Source: an uncultured Bacillota bacterium
GTDB taxonomy: Bacteria > Bacillota > Clostridia > Christensenellales > UBA1242
DNA: 7,538 nucleotides
Assembly: GCA_900555365.1 (NCBI GenBank)
Contig: USKO01000030.1
Span: 1 to 7,538 of the forward strand
Reading direction: 5' to 3'
A program made the position numbers and the translations under genes. Shown here one piece after another: positions 1 through 6,073 of the stretch. Below the pieces are notes generated by a model. The model saw only the letters and a list, made by a program, of their open reading frames with translations, ran no database searches and was not told the origin of the DNA. Each line of letters opens with the position of its first letter. Positions within the stretch are counted from its first letter, which is position 1.

Positions 1-130
1 TATTTCGCGTAAAAAGAAACTTCTTGAAAAACAAAAAGAGGGAAAGAAGCGCATGAGAAAGATAGGCTCAGTTGAAATTCCTTCTTCTGCCTTTATGTCG
101 ATTTTAAAACTTGATGACGAAGACAAATAG
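1..130 (+). CDS. lepA: C-terminal end of LepA (elongation factor 4), partial
   Basis: Reading from base 2, 42 sense codons run to a TAG stop at 128-130. The peptide contains [16 protein letters not shown] followed by [18 protein letters not shown], which is the very conserved C-terminal tail of LepA/EF4. LepA is a translational GTPase that acts on the ribosome; its C-terminal domain, of which this is the last part, contacts the tRNA and peptidyl-transferase region. The GTPase domains lie upstream of the window, so nothing can be said about their integrity. The end is followed after 59 bases by hemW, and lepA-hemW is a very common pair in Bacillota. The identification rests on the tail motif alone, which is distinctive. 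Confidence 0.93.
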   Translation, partial: ISRKKKLLEKQKEGKKRMRKIGSVEIPSSAFMSILKLDDEDK

Positions 131-189
131 TAAGAGGCGCCTTTTTAACTGATTGCGATTTTATATTAAATTGATTAAGTGAGGATACA

Positions 190-1290
190 ATGCTTGGAAT
201 ATATGTGCATATTCCATTTTGTGAAAAGAAATGTAATTATTGTAGTTTTTCATCCTTTTCGAAAGATGAAACTTTTATCAAGCAGTATCTTTCCTTTCTT
301 TGCAGTGAGATAGAAAAAAGCCAATTTAAAGGAAGAGAAGTTGACACTATTTACATTGGTGGCGGCACGCCAAGTCTTCTTACTGTAGAGCAGATCGCAA
401 ACATCTTAAAAAGCATCTATAACACTTTTAAAGTGAATGAGCAATGCGAAATCACAATAGAGTGCAATCCTAATTCTGTAACTTATCAAAAAGCGCTAGG
501 CTATCGGCAAAGTCATATCAACCGAATTTCTCTCGGCGTGCAAAGTTTGAATGAGAGCGAACTTAAATTTTTAGCAAGAATGCATAACGCTCAGCAGGTT
601 TTTGACGCAATAGAAAATATTCAAAAAGCAGGTATATATAACCTAAGTGCCGACCTCTTAATAGGAATAAGAGGCTCAAGTTTCGACAGCTTCAAAGAGC
701 AGCTCGACAAACTGATAAATCTTAATGTTAAGCATATTTCATGTTATATGCTTCAAGTTGAAGAAAATACGCCGCTTGAAAAGATGTATCAAAAAAATAA
801 AAATATTATTCTAAGTGATGATGAGTGCAGCAAATTATATAACCAAATAGCAAATTATCTTAAAAGTAAAAACTTTTTGCATTATGAAATTTCAAATTTT
901 GCGCTCGATGGATTTCAAAGTAAGCACAATCTTAAATATTGGACTGGAGAAGAGTATCTTGGCTTTGGACTTGCTGCTCATTCATATATAGACAAAACGC
1001 GCATTGCAAATGCGAAGAGCTTTGCAAAATATTATAACGATGAGATTGAATTTTGTGAAAAGTTAACATCAAAGGAATTGATTGAAGAGCATATAATGCT
1101 AGGACTAAGATGTCAAAGTGGAATAAATAAAAGCTATTTAAAATCACTTGGATATGATATTGAAAAAAATAAAAACTATCAAAAATTGTTAAAAAATAAG
1201 GTCGTTTTTGAAAAAAATGATAATATTTATCTAAATGAAGAATTTTTTACAGTTTCAAATAGCATTATATTAGACCTTATTGATTTTTAA
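190..1290 (+). CDS. hemW: HemW, radical-SAM heme chaperone (formerly annotated as coproporphyrinogen III oxidase-like)
   Basis: The 366-residue product has the usual length for HemW (about 370-380). The 4Fe-4S cluster motif CX3CX2C is formed by Cys11, Cys15 and Cys18, directly after the N-terminal HIPF. GGGTP at 57-61 is the SAM-binding glycine motif. IECNPNS (90-96), NRISLGVQS (111-119) and ADLLIG (154-159) are family blocks. HNLKYW at 246-251 fits the HNxxYW motif that separates HemW from true HemN oxygen-independent oxidases and is linked to heme binding; LGFGLAAHSY follows at 257-266. Family knowledge says HemW binds heme and delivers it to target proteins rather than making protoporphyrin. 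The ATG is preceded by GAGG at 181-184, five bases upstream. The gene follows lepA and is probably co-transcribed with it. Whether this organism uses heme cannot be judged here. Confidence 0.93.
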   Translation: MLGIYVHIPFCEKKCNYCSFSSFSKDETFIKQYLSFLCSEIEKSQFKGREVDTIYIGGGTPSLLTVEQIANILKSIYNTFKVNEQCEITIECNPNSVTYQKALGYRQSHINRISLGVQSLNESELKFLARMHNAQQVFDAIENIQKAGIYNLSADLLIGIRGSSFDSFKEQLDKLINLNVKHISCYMLQVEENTPLEKMYQKNKNIILSDDECSKLYNQIANYLKSKNFLHYEISNFALDGFQSKHNLKYWTGEEYLGFGLAAHSYIDKTRIANAKSFAKYYNDEIEFCEKLTSKELIEEHIMLGLRCQSGINKSYLKSLGYDIEKNKNYQKLLKNKVVFEKNDNIYLNEEFFTVSNSIILDLIDF

Positions 1291-1341
1291 CGCATTTAAG
1301 AAATCTATTTATAAAAAATATTTTTTTATCTTAAAAAACAG

Positions 1342-1370
1342 TTGATTTTTTTGAGATTGTATGCTATCAT
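1342..1370 (+). promoter_or_regulatory. Sigma-A-type extended -10 promoter for the ylxM-ffh operon
   Basis: TTGATT (1342-1347) and TATCAT (1365-1370) are separated by exactly 17 bases. The -10 box is preceded by TGC (1362-1364), an extended -10 TGn element. A- and T-tracts from about 1310 to 1338 lie just upstream and look like an UP element. The expected transcript start is near 1376-1378, leaving a leader of only about 22 bases before ylxM. The next clear terminator is after yraN, so this is probably the main promoter of the central operon. Confidence 0.75.
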
Positions 1371-1376
1371 TTAGTC

Positions 1377-1390
1377 AAGCAATTTTGCTT
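1377..1390 (+). promoter_or_regulatory. Short hairpin in the ylxM leader, at the predicted transcript 5' end
   Basis: AAGCA (1377-1381) and TGCTT (1386-1390) form a five-pair stem with an ATTT loop; the printed bases are AAGCAATTTTGCTT. It begins at about the predicted +1 of the promoter and ends eight bases before the ylxM ATG. No Shine-Dalgarno sequence lies between the hairpin and the ATG. It could stabilise the 5' end or shape translation of ylxM, but a stem this short can also occur by chance in A+T-rich DNA. Confidence 0.35.
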
Positions 1391-1398
1391 TACAAATT

Positions 1399-1680
1399 AT
1401 GAAGTTAGAAGAGAATGTATATTTGGCTAAACTTTTCGATGCTTATGGCAAATTGTTGACTAGGCGTCAGCAAGAGGTGTGCACGCTTGTTTTGGATGAA
1501 GACTTGACGCTCAGCGAGATTGCACAGAATTTGAACATTTCGCGGCAAGCCGTGCTTGATGGACTATCAAAAGCCGAAAAGAAGCTTCAAAAGTTTGAGA
1601 AAGACCTTGGTCTTGTAAGTCAAATTTCTCATCTTGAAGAGGAGAACAAAACGCTTAAAAAGAAATTAAAGGAGGAGTAA
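1399..1680 (+). CDS. ylxM: YlxM, putative helix-turn-helix partner of the SRP GTPase Ffh
   Basis: The product has 93 residues, against about 105-110 in Bacillus. It has the YlxM/p13 (UPF0122) pattern: an N-terminal LFDAYGKLLTRRQQEV, then a sigma-70 region 4-like helix-turn-helix LTLSEIAQNLNISRQAVLDGL (about residues 36-56), then a helical tail ending in a Leu/Lys/Glu-rich likely coiled coil (SHLEEENKTLKKKLKEE). The family is almost always next to ffh and has been proposed to act with the signal recognition particle; DNA binding is suggested by the fold only. The ATG at 1399 aligns well with the family but has no Shine-Dalgarno site. An in-frame TTG at 1423 has AGAAGAG nine bases upstream and would give 85 residues. 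The stop overlaps the ffh start by one base (TAATG), so the two are translationally linked. Confidence 0.88.
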   Translation: MKLEENVYLAKLFDAYGKLLTRRQQEVCTLVLDEDLTLSEIAQNLNISRQAVLDGLSKAEKKLQKFEKDLGLVSQISHLEEENKTLKKKLKEE

Positions 1681-2990
1681 TGGCACTTTTTTCATCGCTA
1701 TCTGAAAAATTTAATCATATTTTTTCAAAGCTTACGAAAAGAGGAAGGCTTACCGAGCTTGAGATAAAAGAGGCTATGAGAGAGGTGCGAATTGCTTTGC
1801 TTGAAGCGGATGTTAACTATCTCGTAGCGAAAGACTTTGTTAAACAGGTATCTGAAAAGGCCGTGGGAGATGAAGTGCTCAAGAGCCTGACCCCAGCTCA
1901 GCAAGTTATCAAAATTGTCAAAGATGAGCTTGTTACTTTGATGAGCTCCAATAGTCAAAAGCTTGCAGTGTCACCTGCGCCTCCAACCATCATTATGATG
2001 TGTGGACTTCAAGGTGCGGGAAAGACGACGATGTGTGCAAAACTTGGCGCATATTTAAAAAAATCGGGCAAAAAACCGCTGCTTGTTGCCTGCGATATTT
2101 ACAGACCAGCCGCAATCAATCAACTTCAAGTTGTAGGCAAACAGGCTAATGTTGAAGTATTTGAAAAGGGCAAGCAAAATCCTGTTAAGACAGCGCAGGA
2201 GGCAGTCGCATACGCAAAAAAACAAGGTTTTGATACAGTCATTATTGATACAGCCGGCAGACTTCATATCAATGAAGAGCTTATGGATGAGCTCAAAAAC
2301 ATTAAAAAGAATGTTTCTCCAACAGAAATCTTACTTGTAGTAGATGCCATGACAGGTCAAGATGCCGTCACTGTAAGCGAGGCGTTCAATAGAGATCTTG
2401 ACATTACCGGCGTTATACTTACAAAGCTTGATGGTGACACTCGTGGTGGCGCCGCGCTCTCAATCAAAGCGATCACAGGCAAGCCTATCAAATTTAGTGG
2501 AACTGGGGAAAAGATTGGCGATATTGAACCTTTCTATCCAGACAGAATTGCAAGCCGCATTCTAGGTATGGGCGATGTACTCTCACTGATCGAAAAAGCA
2601 CAAGAGGCGGTAAGCGAAGAGCAAGCTAAAGAGATGGAACGAAAGTTCCGAGAAAATTCCTTCACTTTTGACGATTATCTTAAACAGATTGAAAGCATCA
2701 AAAAGATGGGGAATTTAAAAGATATCATTTCTATGATTCCGGGCCTAGGAAGTAAAGTCAAAAATCTTGATATTGATGAGCGTCAAATTCTTGTAAATAA
2801 GGCTATCATTCAATCGATGACTCCTAAGGAGCGACAAAATCCGGAAATTATCAAAGCAAGCAGACGCCAGAGAATTGCAAAGGGCAGTGGTACAAGCGTT
2901 CAGCAGGTAAACCAACTCTTAAAGCAGTTTGAGCAGTCAAAAGAGATGATGAAACAACTTAAAGGCGGCAAATTTAGAAAATTCTTATAA
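1680..2990 (+). CDS. ffh: Ffh, signal recognition particle GTPase (SRP54 homologue)
   Basis: Ffh binds signal sequences emerging from the ribosome together with 4.5S/6S SRP RNA and docks with FtsY at the membrane. Its 436 residues are close to the usual 440-450. The N domain is about 1-95. The G domain follows, with P-loop GLQGAGKT (109-116), DTAGR (190-194), DAMTGQDA (222-229), TKLDG (248-252) and the closing DIEPFYPDRIASRILGMGD block (281-299). The M domain starts near 325 and includes the finger-loop GNLKDIISMIPGLG and the SRP RNA-binding SRRQRIAKGSGTSVQQV (394-410). All GTPase motifs are intact. AAAGGAGG at 1668-1675, at the end of ylxM, is a strong ribosome binding site, and the ATG overlaps the ylxM stop. 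The C-terminal tail is basic (KGGKFRKFL), as usual. Confidence 0.98.
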   Translation: MALFSSLSEKFNHIFSKLTKRGRLTELEIKEAMREVRIALLEADVNYLVAKDFVKQVSEKAVGDEVLKSLTPAQQVIKIVKDELVTLMSSNSQKLAVSPAPPTIIMMCGLQGAGKTTMCAKLGAYLKKSGKKPLLVACDIYRPAAINQLQVVGKQANVEVFEKGKQNPVKTAQEAVAYAKKQGFDTVIIDTAGRLHINEELMDELKNIKKNVSPTEILLVVDAMTGQDAVTVSEAFNRDLDITGVILTKLDGDTRGGAALSIKAITGKPIKFSGTGEKIGDIEPFYPDRIASRILGMGDVLSLIEKAQEAVSEEQAKEMERKFRENSFTFDDYLKQIESIKKMGNLKDIISMIPGLGSKVKNLDIDERQILVNKAIIQSMTPKERQNPEIIKASRRQRIAKGSGTSVQQVNQLLKQFEQSKEMMKQLKGGKFRKFL

Positions 2991-3001
2991 AAAAATCGTT
3001 T

Positions 3002-3024
3002 TAAATTTAGATTTGCTAAATTTA
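3002..3024. repeat. AT-rich perfect inverted repeat downstream of ffh
   Basis: TAAATTTAG (3002-3010) and CTAAATTTA (3016-3024) form a nine-pair stem with an ATTTG loop, eleven bases after the ffh stop. It is not followed by a T-run on the plus strand, so it is not a normal rho-independent terminator. It could protect the 3' end of an ffh mRNA after processing or slow the polymerase between ffh and rpsP. Confidence 0.4.
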
Positions 3025-3049
3025 CAAAACTGAAATTGTATATTACAAA
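3021..3049 (+). promoter_or_regulatory. Possible weak internal promoter before rpsP
   Basis: TTTACA (3021-3026, one mismatch to TTGACA) and TACAAA (3044-3049, two mismatches to TATAAT) are 17 bases apart. A transcript from about 3056 would have a roughly 70-base leader carrying both GC-rich palindromes. A tandem seven-base repeat, ATTACAA at 3042-3048 and 3049-3055, overlaps the -10 candidate. In DNA this A+T-rich such matches are frequent, so support is weak. Confidence 0.25.
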
Positions 3050-3062
3050 TTACAATATCAAT

Positions 3063-3100
3063 CGTGAGCAAGCTCACGCAAAGATATAGCGCGGCAGCGC
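3063..3100. repeat. Pair of GC-rich palindromes in the rpsP leader
   Basis: The first is CGTGAGC-AA-GCTCACG (3063-3078), a perfect 16-base palindrome around a central AA. Ten bases further on, GCGC-GGCA-GCGC (3089-3100) gives a four-pair stem with a four-base loop. The two are joined by CAAAGATATA. The segment is far more GC-rich than the A+T-rich DNA around it and ends eleven bases before the Shine-Dalgarno of rpsP. No T-run follows, so it is not a terminator. It could be an interspersed palindromic unit (REP-like) or an RNA control element for S16. No second copy is visible in this window. Confidence 0.65.
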
Positions 3101-3124
3101 ACAAAATCATAAAGGAGGAAAAAT

Positions 3125-3382
3125 ATGGCAGTTAAAATCAGACTTACAAGAATGGGAGACAAAAAAGCACCTTTCTACAGAGTTATTGTTGCTGATTCAA
3201 GAGCTCCAAGAGATGGAAAGTTCATCGATATTATCGGCACTTACAATCCACTCAAAGACCCTGCAGAAATCAAGATTGATACAGAAAAAGCTGAAAAATG
3301 GCTTAAAAATGGCGCTACTCCAACTGACACAGCCAGAGATATTCTTGTAAAAAGCGGCGTTATTGAAAAGAAAAACAAATAA
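3125..3382 (+). CDS. rpsP: 30S ribosomal protein S16 (bS16)
   Basis: The 85-residue product is a full-length S16. It shows the conserved start [26 protein letters not shown] (key blocks IRL, RMG, PFYRVV-like, ADSR), then [14 protein letters not shown], and [16 protein letters not shown] near the C-terminus. S16 binds 16S rRNA early in small-subunit assembly, in the 5' and central domains. AAAGGAGG (3111-3118) lies six bases before the ATG and is a near-ideal ribosome binding site, fitting a highly made protein. The gene is followed after twelve bases by khpA. The rpsP-khpA-rimM-trmD order is the standard one in Bacillota. Confidence 0.98.
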   Translation: MAVKIRLTRMGDKKAPFYRVIVADSRAPRDGKFIDIIGTYNPLKDPAEIKIDTEKAEKWLKNGATPTDTARDILVKSGVIEKKNK

Positions 3383-3394
3383 TTAGGGGGAGTA

Positions 3395-3625
3395 ATGGAA
3401 AAACTAGTTGAATATATCGTTAAAAGTCTAGTTATAAATGAAGACAGCGTAAAAGTGACCAGTGAAGAAGATGGTGATGCAACTATCATTCATGTTACTG
3501 TCGCAGATGAAGACCTTGGTCGTGTTATTGGCAAGTCAGGCCGCGTAGCTTCAAGCATTCGCACCATTATCAAGTCAATCAGCGCAAGAAGTCACAAAAA
3601 AGTCTTCGTTAAATTTGGAGAATAA
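3395..3625 (+). CDS. khpA: KhpA, small KH-domain RNA-binding protein
   Basis: The 76-residue product is a single KH domain (YlqC/UPF0109 family). The GxxG RNA-gripping loop is GKSG at 46-49 in the context LGRVIGKSGRVASSIRTI. The N-terminus MEKLVEYIVKSLV and the C-terminal SHKKVFVKF match the family. KhpA is known in streptococci to pair with KhpB (Jag/EloR) and affect cell elongation and RNA metabolism; the KhpB gene is not in this window. AGGGGG at 3385-3390 serves as ribosome binding site. The stop at 3623-3625 is one base before the rimM ATG. Position between rpsP and rimM is the usual one, and Bacillus ylqD is absent. Confidence 0.95.
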   Translation: MEKLVEYIVKSLVINEDSVKVTSEEDGDATIIHVTVADEDLGRVIGKSGRVASSIRTIIKSISARSHKKVFVKFGE

Positions 3626-3626
3626 G

Positions 3627-4112
3627 ATGCTTGAGATAGCAAAAATATTAAAACCGCAAGGAATAAAAGGCGAAGTTAAAGCCCTGCCTTTGACAAATGT
3701 CCTTGCTGTTTTTAAATCAATAAAAAATGCGTTCGTTGGCGGAAAAGATATGGCGATTGAAAAAATTTCAATGCGCCAAGGGTTTTTATATATCAAGTTT
3801 AAAGATATAAACACTCGTAATGACGCCGAGCTTCTTAGAAATCAAAGTATCAAAATCAGCAAAGATATTCTTGAAAATTTTAAAGAAGAAGACGAATTTT
3901 TAATAGATGACCTTATTGGCATGGTCATCTATGATGAAAAAGGAGCGCTTGTTGGTCAGATAGTAGAAGTGATAAACTATGGCAGCAGTGACATCTTCAT
4001 CATGGAAAAAGAGGGGCGTCAAATGCAAGTTCCTTTTGTTGAAGGCGTTTTTAAAAAAGAAGGGGACAGTTTAATTGCAAACAGCGAAAAGCTCAAAGAG
4101 GTTATGATATGA
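3627..4112 (+). CDS. rimM: RimM, 16S rRNA processing / 30S maturation factor
   Basis: RimM binds S19 and the 30S head domain and helps 16S rRNA maturation. From the ATG at 3627 the product has 161 residues (family about 165-175). The N-terminal barrel carries the signature KILKPQGIKGEVKALPLT. The C-terminal PRC-barrel runs from about DDLIGMVIYDEKGALVGQIVEV to the end and includes the QVPFVEGVF block. The reading frame stays open upstream to a TTG at 3615 inside khpA, but the ATG at 3627 is preferred: it has GGAG at 3617-3620 with six bases of spacing, avoids an overlap, and starts the protein at the family's usual place. The last four bases (ATGA) overlap the trmD start. Confidence 0.95.
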   Translation: MLEIAKILKPQGIKGEVKALPLTNVLAVFKSIKNAFVGGKDMAIEKISMRQGFLYIKFKDINTRNDAELLRNQSIKISKDILENFKEEDEFLIDDLIGMVIYDEKGALVGQIVEVINYGSSDIFIMEKEGRQMQVPFVEGVFKKEGDSLIANSEKLKEVMI

Positions 4113-4786
4113 AAATAGATATTTTGACGCTTTTTCCTGAAAGCTTTTCCTATCTTGATGAGAGCATTATAAAAAGAGCTAGGCAGAAAGGCATTATTGA
4201 AATTAATATCGTCGACATTCGCTCCTTTTCAAAGGACAAGCATAAAAAGTGTGATGACTATCCTTTCGGCGGAGGAGCTGGAATGCTTATGAGTGTCCAG
4301 CCAATTTATGATGCAGTCAAGAGTGTTCAGACGGAAAAATCCAAGATCATAATGCCATCGCCAAGTGGAAAACTTTTCAATGGCGAAACCGCAAAGAATC
4401 TTGCAAAAGAGGAGCACTTAATATTTATCTGCGGTCATTATGAAGGCGTTGACCAAAGGGTCAGCGACATATTTAAACCCCAAGAAATTTCAATAGGCGA
4501 CTACGTGCTTACAGGCGGCGAACTTGCAAGTATGGTTATAATTGATGCGCTTGCAAGACAAATTGATGGAGTCATAACTAAGGAAAGTCTAGATGAAGAA
4601 AGTTTTGATGACGGAAATCTTGAGTATCCTCAGTACACTCGTCCTCAAGATTTCTTGGGTTATAAAGTTCCAGATGTGCTTGTAAGTGGCAATCACCAAG
4701 AAGTTGCAAGATGGAGAAAAGAGCAGGCACTAAAGAGAACAAATACAGTTCGGCCAGATTTGATTAAAAATAACGACAAAAACTAA
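4109..4786 (+). CDS. trmD: TrmD, tRNA (guanine-37-N1) methyltransferase
   Basis: TrmD transfers methyl from SAM to N1 of G37 next to the anticodon, preventing +1 frameshifts. It is a SPOUT knot enzyme. Visible blocks are DDYPFGGGAGMLM (49-61), the knot segments CGHYEGVDQR (108-117) and SIGDYVLTGGE (128-138), YTRP (176-179) and VSGNHQEVARWR (192-203). Arg150 matches the catalytic-site Arg154 of the E. coli enzyme. The residue matching the E. coli catalytic base Asp169 is Glu164 (sequence EESF rather than EDSF), aligned without gaps. At 225 residues it is shorter than the Bacillus and E. coli enzymes (about 243-255); the missing part is the C-terminal helical tail. AGAGG (4097-4101) is the ribosome binding site, and the start overlaps the rimM stop, suggesting coupling. 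Confidence 0.97.
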   Translation: MKIDILTLFPESFSYLDESIIKRARQKGIIEINIVDIRSFSKDKHKKCDDYPFGGGAGMLMSVQPIYDAVKSVQTEKSKIIMPSPSGKLFNGETAKNLAKEEHLIFICGHYEGVDQRVSDIFKPQEISIGDYVLTGGELASMVIIDALARQIDGVITKESLDEESFDDGNLEYPQYTRPQDFLGYKVPDVLVSGNHQEVARWRKEQALKRTNTVRPDLIKNNDKN

Positions 4787-4821
4787 AAAAGCACCGAAAT
4801 TTAAGAAAAATAAGAGGAAAT

Positions 4822-5637
4822 ATGAAGATAAATTGGTTTCCAGGGCATATGACCAAAGCCTTAAAAGAAATTAAAAGATTGCTTGTTAATATTGATGTTG
4901 TAATCTATATTTTAGATTCACGCGCACCAATATCTTCTATCAATCCATCTTTAAATAAACTTTCTCAAAATAAACCAGTCCTCTATATTTTTAATAAAAT
5001 TGATCTTGCAGATGAAGATAAGGTCAGGGAAATTGCAAAAAAATATAAATCCCAGTCAAGCGATTACCTTATTGTAAATTCAACATCTTCAAATAATAGT
5101 GCAAAAATAAAACAAAAAATACTTGCTTTATCTAAAGAAAAGATAGAAAAATTTGCAAAAAAAGGAGTAAAAGCAGTTATTCGTGCTATTGTAGTTGGAG
5201 TTCCAAACTCAGGGAAAAGCACACTGGTCAATTCGCTTTGCAGAAAGGCAAAAGCAGTAACTGGCAATCGTCCTGGTGTGACAAAACAGGCACAATGGGT
5301 GGCTATAGGCGACAATATTGAACTTTGTGACACTCCTGGCACGCTTTACCCTAATCTTCAAAATCAGGAAATAGCAAAAAAATTGTTATTTATTGGCAGC
5401 ATAAAAGACGAGGTTATTGTTGATATAAATGAACTTGCAGTCGAATTGATAAAGACTTTGATAGAAAAATATCCACTTCTTTGGCAAAAACGCTATCAAG
5501 ATGCTCAAACTTTAGAGGAGATAGCTAGGAAAAGGGGGTTTATAGTAGCGGGCGGCGAGCCTAATGAGGAGCGCGCTGCTGCAGCCGTTATTGATGATTT
5601 TAGAAAAGGTCGAATAGGAAGGATTACACTTGACTGA
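4822..5637 (+). CDS. rbgA: RbgA (YlqF), circularly permuted GTPase for 50S subunit assembly
   Basis: The 271-residue product has the permuted GTPase order. G4 NKID is at 58-61, G1 GVPNSGKS at 126-133, the G2-containing GNRPGVTK at 148-155, and G3 DTPG at 170-173. The start NWFPGHM contains His9, the residue that in Bacillus RbgA takes the catalytic role. The C-terminal helical domain ends with GGEPNEERAAAAVIDDFRKGRIGRITL, matching the RbgA RNA/ribosome-binding domain. RbgA acts late in 50S assembly, when L16 and other late proteins join. GAGG at 4814-4817 precedes the ATG. It follows trmD by only 35 bases; rplS, which usually lies between the two, is absent. The TGA stop overlaps the yraN ATG by one base. 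Confidence 0.95.
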   Translation: MKINWFPGHMTKALKEIKRLLVNIDVVIYILDSRAPISSINPSLNKLSQNKPVLYIFNKIDLADEDKVREIAKKYKSQSSDYLIVNSTSSNNSAKIKQKILALSKEKIEKFAKKGVKAVIRAIVVGVPNSGKSTLVNSLCRKAKAVTGNRPGVTKQAQWVAIGDNIELCDTPGTLYPNLQNQEIAKKLLFIGSIKDEVIVDINELAVELIKTLIEKYPLLWQKRYQDAQTLEEIARKRGFIVAGGEPNEERAAAAVIDDFRKGRIGRITLD

Positions 5638-5981
5638 TGAAAGAATTAAATAGACTTGTTGGTGCTGGAGGAGAAAACCAGGCATGCCAATATCTGAAAA
5701 ATAAAAAATATATCATAGAAAAGACAAATTTTAAGACTAATGTCGGTGAAATTGATATAGTCGCACGCCAAGGTAGAACGATAGTTTTTGTTGAAGTGAA
5801 AAAGCGTGAGACTCTTGTCTATGGCAGGCCGAGTGAAGCAGTAGATCAAAGAAAACAAAACAAAATAAGAAGCACTGCACAGCTATATCTATTAAAAAAT
5901 AAACTAGCCTCTTCTCCAGTTCGGTTCGATGTAATTGAAATAATAGGAGAAAATATAAATCATATAGAAAATGCATTTTAA
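5637..5981 (+). CDS. yraN: YraN family protein (UPF0102), endonuclease-like fold
   Basis: The 114-residue product is a complete member of UPF0102 (usually 110-130 residues). It shows the N-terminal GAGGENQACQYLKNKKYIIEKTNFK helix-strand unit and then GEIDIVARQGRTIVFVEVKKR (about 37-57). Its Glu, Asp and Glu-x-Lys are the PD-(D/E)xK-like nuclease residues of the family. The YGRPSEAVDQRKQNKI block follows. The biochemical role of the family is not settled; structural resemblance to Holliday-junction resolvases suggests nucleic-acid cleavage or binding. The ATG overlaps the rbgA stop (TGATG). The nearest Shine-Dalgarno-like sequence (AGGAAGG, 5617-5623) is 13 bases away, so translation probably depends on reinitiation after rbgA. 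It is the last gene of the operon, with a terminator directly behind it. rnhB, a frequent neighbour of yraN, is absent. Confidence 0.92.
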   Translation: MKELNRLVGAGGENQACQYLKNKKYIIEKTNFKTNVGEIDIVARQGRTIVFVEVKKRETLVYGRPSEAVDQRKQNKIRSTAQLYLLKNKLASSPVRFDVIEIIGENINHIENAF

Positions 5982-5983
5982 AA

Positions 5984-6006
5984 GCGGGTTTGTCCGCACT
6001 TTTTTA
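5984..6006 (+). terminator. Rho-independent terminator after yraN
   Basis: GCGGG (5984-5988) pairs with TCCGC (5993-5997), including one G-U pair, around a TTTG loop. AC and then a T-run (6000-6005) follow. It begins three bases after the yraN stop and closes the ylxM-to-yraN operon. Confidence 0.85.
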
Positions 6007-6073
6007 TTTTAAAGCTAAAATGTGTGATAAAATAAAGAAATAAAAAATTGTAATCTTAATAAATTTATTTGTA

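Noticed and set aside
131..145. GAGGCGCC followed by five Ts after the lepA stop, as a terminator
   Set aside because: The only stem has about five pairs including a G-U pair, with a GCGC loop. That is too weak, and lepA-hemW is usually co-transcribed.
932..1147. Minus-strand open frame inside hemW, and similar antisense frames inside ffh, rpsP, rimM, trmD, rbgA, yraN and the ABC gene
   Set aside because: They lie opposite well-recognised genes, have no ribosome binding site pattern or family motif, and are low-complexity (Ser, Phe, Ile-rich) as expected from the reverse of Lys/Glu-rich genes.
1308..1330. A-run/T-run palindrome after hemW as a terminator
   Set aside because: The stem is purely A-T with no G-C pair. 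It is better read as A/T tracts upstream of the ylxM promoter.
2149..2340. 63-residue plus-strand open frame inside ffh
   Set aside because: It is out of frame within the conserved G domain of ffh, and the peptide is Lys/Gln-rich without any motif.
3615..3626. TTG at 3615 as the rimM start
   Set aside because: It lies inside khpA. The ATG at 3627 has a well-placed GGAG and matches the family's N-terminus.
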